Shown here one piece after another: positions 63,450-64,000 of a DNA stretch of 64,000 nt; position 1 is the first letter of the stretch, and every line of letters begins with the position of its first letter. Origin of the DNA: Streptomyces sp. NBC_00569 (lineage in GTDB: Bacteria > Actinomycetota > Actinomycetes > Streptomycetales > Streptomycetaceae); contig NZ_CP107783.1 in assembly GCF_036345255.1 (NCBI RefSeq), forward strand, positions 3,397,501-3,461,500, in the 5' to 3' direction. The translations under genes were made by a program, and so were the position numbers. The notes beneath the pieces are model-generated. The model was not told the origin of the DNA, searched no databases, and saw only the letters and a list, made by a program, of their open reading frames with translations.

Positions 63450-64000
63450 ATGTCTTTCGAACCGCCGAAGCGGCTGGTCAACGCGCTCGGCGAGGTGCGG
63501 GACGAGGGGGCGTCGGCGTGGCTGGCGAGGCTGCCGGAGATTCTTCAGGAGGCCGTGGAACGGCTTGAGTTGACGGTCGAGCGGGTGCATGTGCCGGGCG
63601 GGCGCAGCAGCCTCGTCGTCCTGGTGCGGCGGGCCGACGGGTCGCCCGCCGTCCTCAAGCTGGCGCCGGAACGCTACCGCCCGGAGGCCGAGCACGCGGC
63701 TCTCACCCACTGGAACGGCTTCGGGGCGGTGCAGCTCCTCGGCGACGGGGGCGACCTGCTCCTGGAGCGGCTGCACCCCGAGGTGTCGGTGCGCTCGCTG
63801 CCCGAGGCGAAGGCGCTGTTGGAGGCGGCCGGCACCCTGCGCAGGCTGTGGGTGGACCCGCCGCCCTGGCGGTCCTGCGAGACGGTCGCCGACCGGACGG
63901 GCCGTCAGGCCGGGGCGATGCGGGCCACCGCCGCCGCGGAGCCGGATGTCGTGCCCCTGGTCGACGCGGCGCTCACGGCGCGGGACGAGCTGCTCGTGGC
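63450..64000 (+). CDS. Aminoglycoside-phosphotransferase-like kinase (runs off the right edge)
   Basis: At least 183 residues are present. The start ATG at 63450 has GGGAG about 10 bases upstream. The N-lobe of an APH/streptomycin-kinase-like fold is visible: VPGGRSSLVVLVRRADGSPAVLKL (nucleotide-binding strands with the conserved lysine in AVLKL), then the helix with EAEHAALTHW and GDLLLERLHPEVSV. The catalytic loop and C-lobe lie beyond the window, so activity and substrate cannot be judged. In Streptomyces such chromosomal genes are common and not necessarily resistance genes. It is separated from the DUF4439 gene by 65 bases. Confidence 0.83.
   Translation, partial: MSFEPPKRLVNALGEVRDEGASAWLARLPEILQEAVERLELTVERVHVPGGRSSLVVLVRRADGSPAVLKLAPERYRPEAEHAALTHWNGFGAVQLLGDGGDLLLERLHPEVSVRSLPEAKALLEAAGTLRRLWVDPPPWRSCETVADRTGRQAGAMRATAAAEPDVVPLVDAALTARDELLV

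Overview
The window is about 64 kb of high-GC actinobacterial chromosome, almost certainly Streptomyces. The evidence is the strong G/C bias at third codon positions, the many GTG and TTG starts, and the gene order. That order runs from RNase J, dapA, thyX, dapB, an M16 peptidase, pnp and rpsO on the left, through a type VII secretion (T7SS/ESX) locus, to ribF, truB, rbfA, infB, nusA and rimP on the right. From memory, this order matches the S. coelicolor SCO57xx region. I see no tRNA or rRNA genes, insertion sequences, prophage genes or CRISPR array.

Left flank (1-9.1 kb): mostly minus-strand housekeeping genes. These are the start of the RNase J gene, dapA and dapB for lysine/diaminopimelate, flavin-dependent thymidylate synthase thyX, an insulinase-type peptidase overlapping pnp, and rpsO. 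Two small plus-strand membrane-protein genes lie between thyX and the 3597-4049 gene. Features worth noting are a 14-bp hairpin against the RNase J Shine-Dalgarno, a probably leaderless dapA, and a repeat-rich rpsO-pnp spacer.

Centre (9.3-44.2 kb): a complete Streptomyces-type T7SS locus. Core machinery: EccD and EccC (divergent, 9.3-15.1 kb), two WXG100 proteins and a mycosin (20.6-22.7 kb), a second mycosin and EccB (35.7-38.5 kb), EccE and a companion (38.7-40.9 kb), and an EspI-like proline-rich MinD/ParA ATPase (41.2-44.1 kb). No EccA was seen. Between these lie substrate-type genes. The most striking is a repeated three-gene cassette: a small helical partner, a 690-750-residue protein with an N-terminal WXG domain, and a lipoprotein. 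It is intact twice (15.2-18.3 and 27.2-30.5 kb). It is decayed by several frameshifts once (25.2-26.9 kb), and a lone lipoprotein remnant is left at 34.6-35.1 kb. This copy pattern resembles toxin/immunity arrays. A second module (32.2-34.4 kb) encodes an EspC-like protein, a WXG-headed protein with a repetitive Gly/Ala-rich tail, and an LpqN-like protein. A lower-GC beta-propeller membrane protein and a DUF397 protein sit next to the esx genes.

Right flank (44.4-64 kb): a five-gene peptide/nickel-type ABC importer whose binding protein carries a C-terminal membrane anchor instead of a lipobox. Then come ribF, a 1151-residue protein joining a catalytically dead trypsin-like domain to a P-loop NTPase, and truB-rbfA-DUF503-infB-ylxR-nusA-rimP on the minus strand. 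The window ends with plus-strand genes for a lipoprotein, a ferritin-like DUF4439 protein and the start of an aminoglycoside-phosphotransferase-like kinase.
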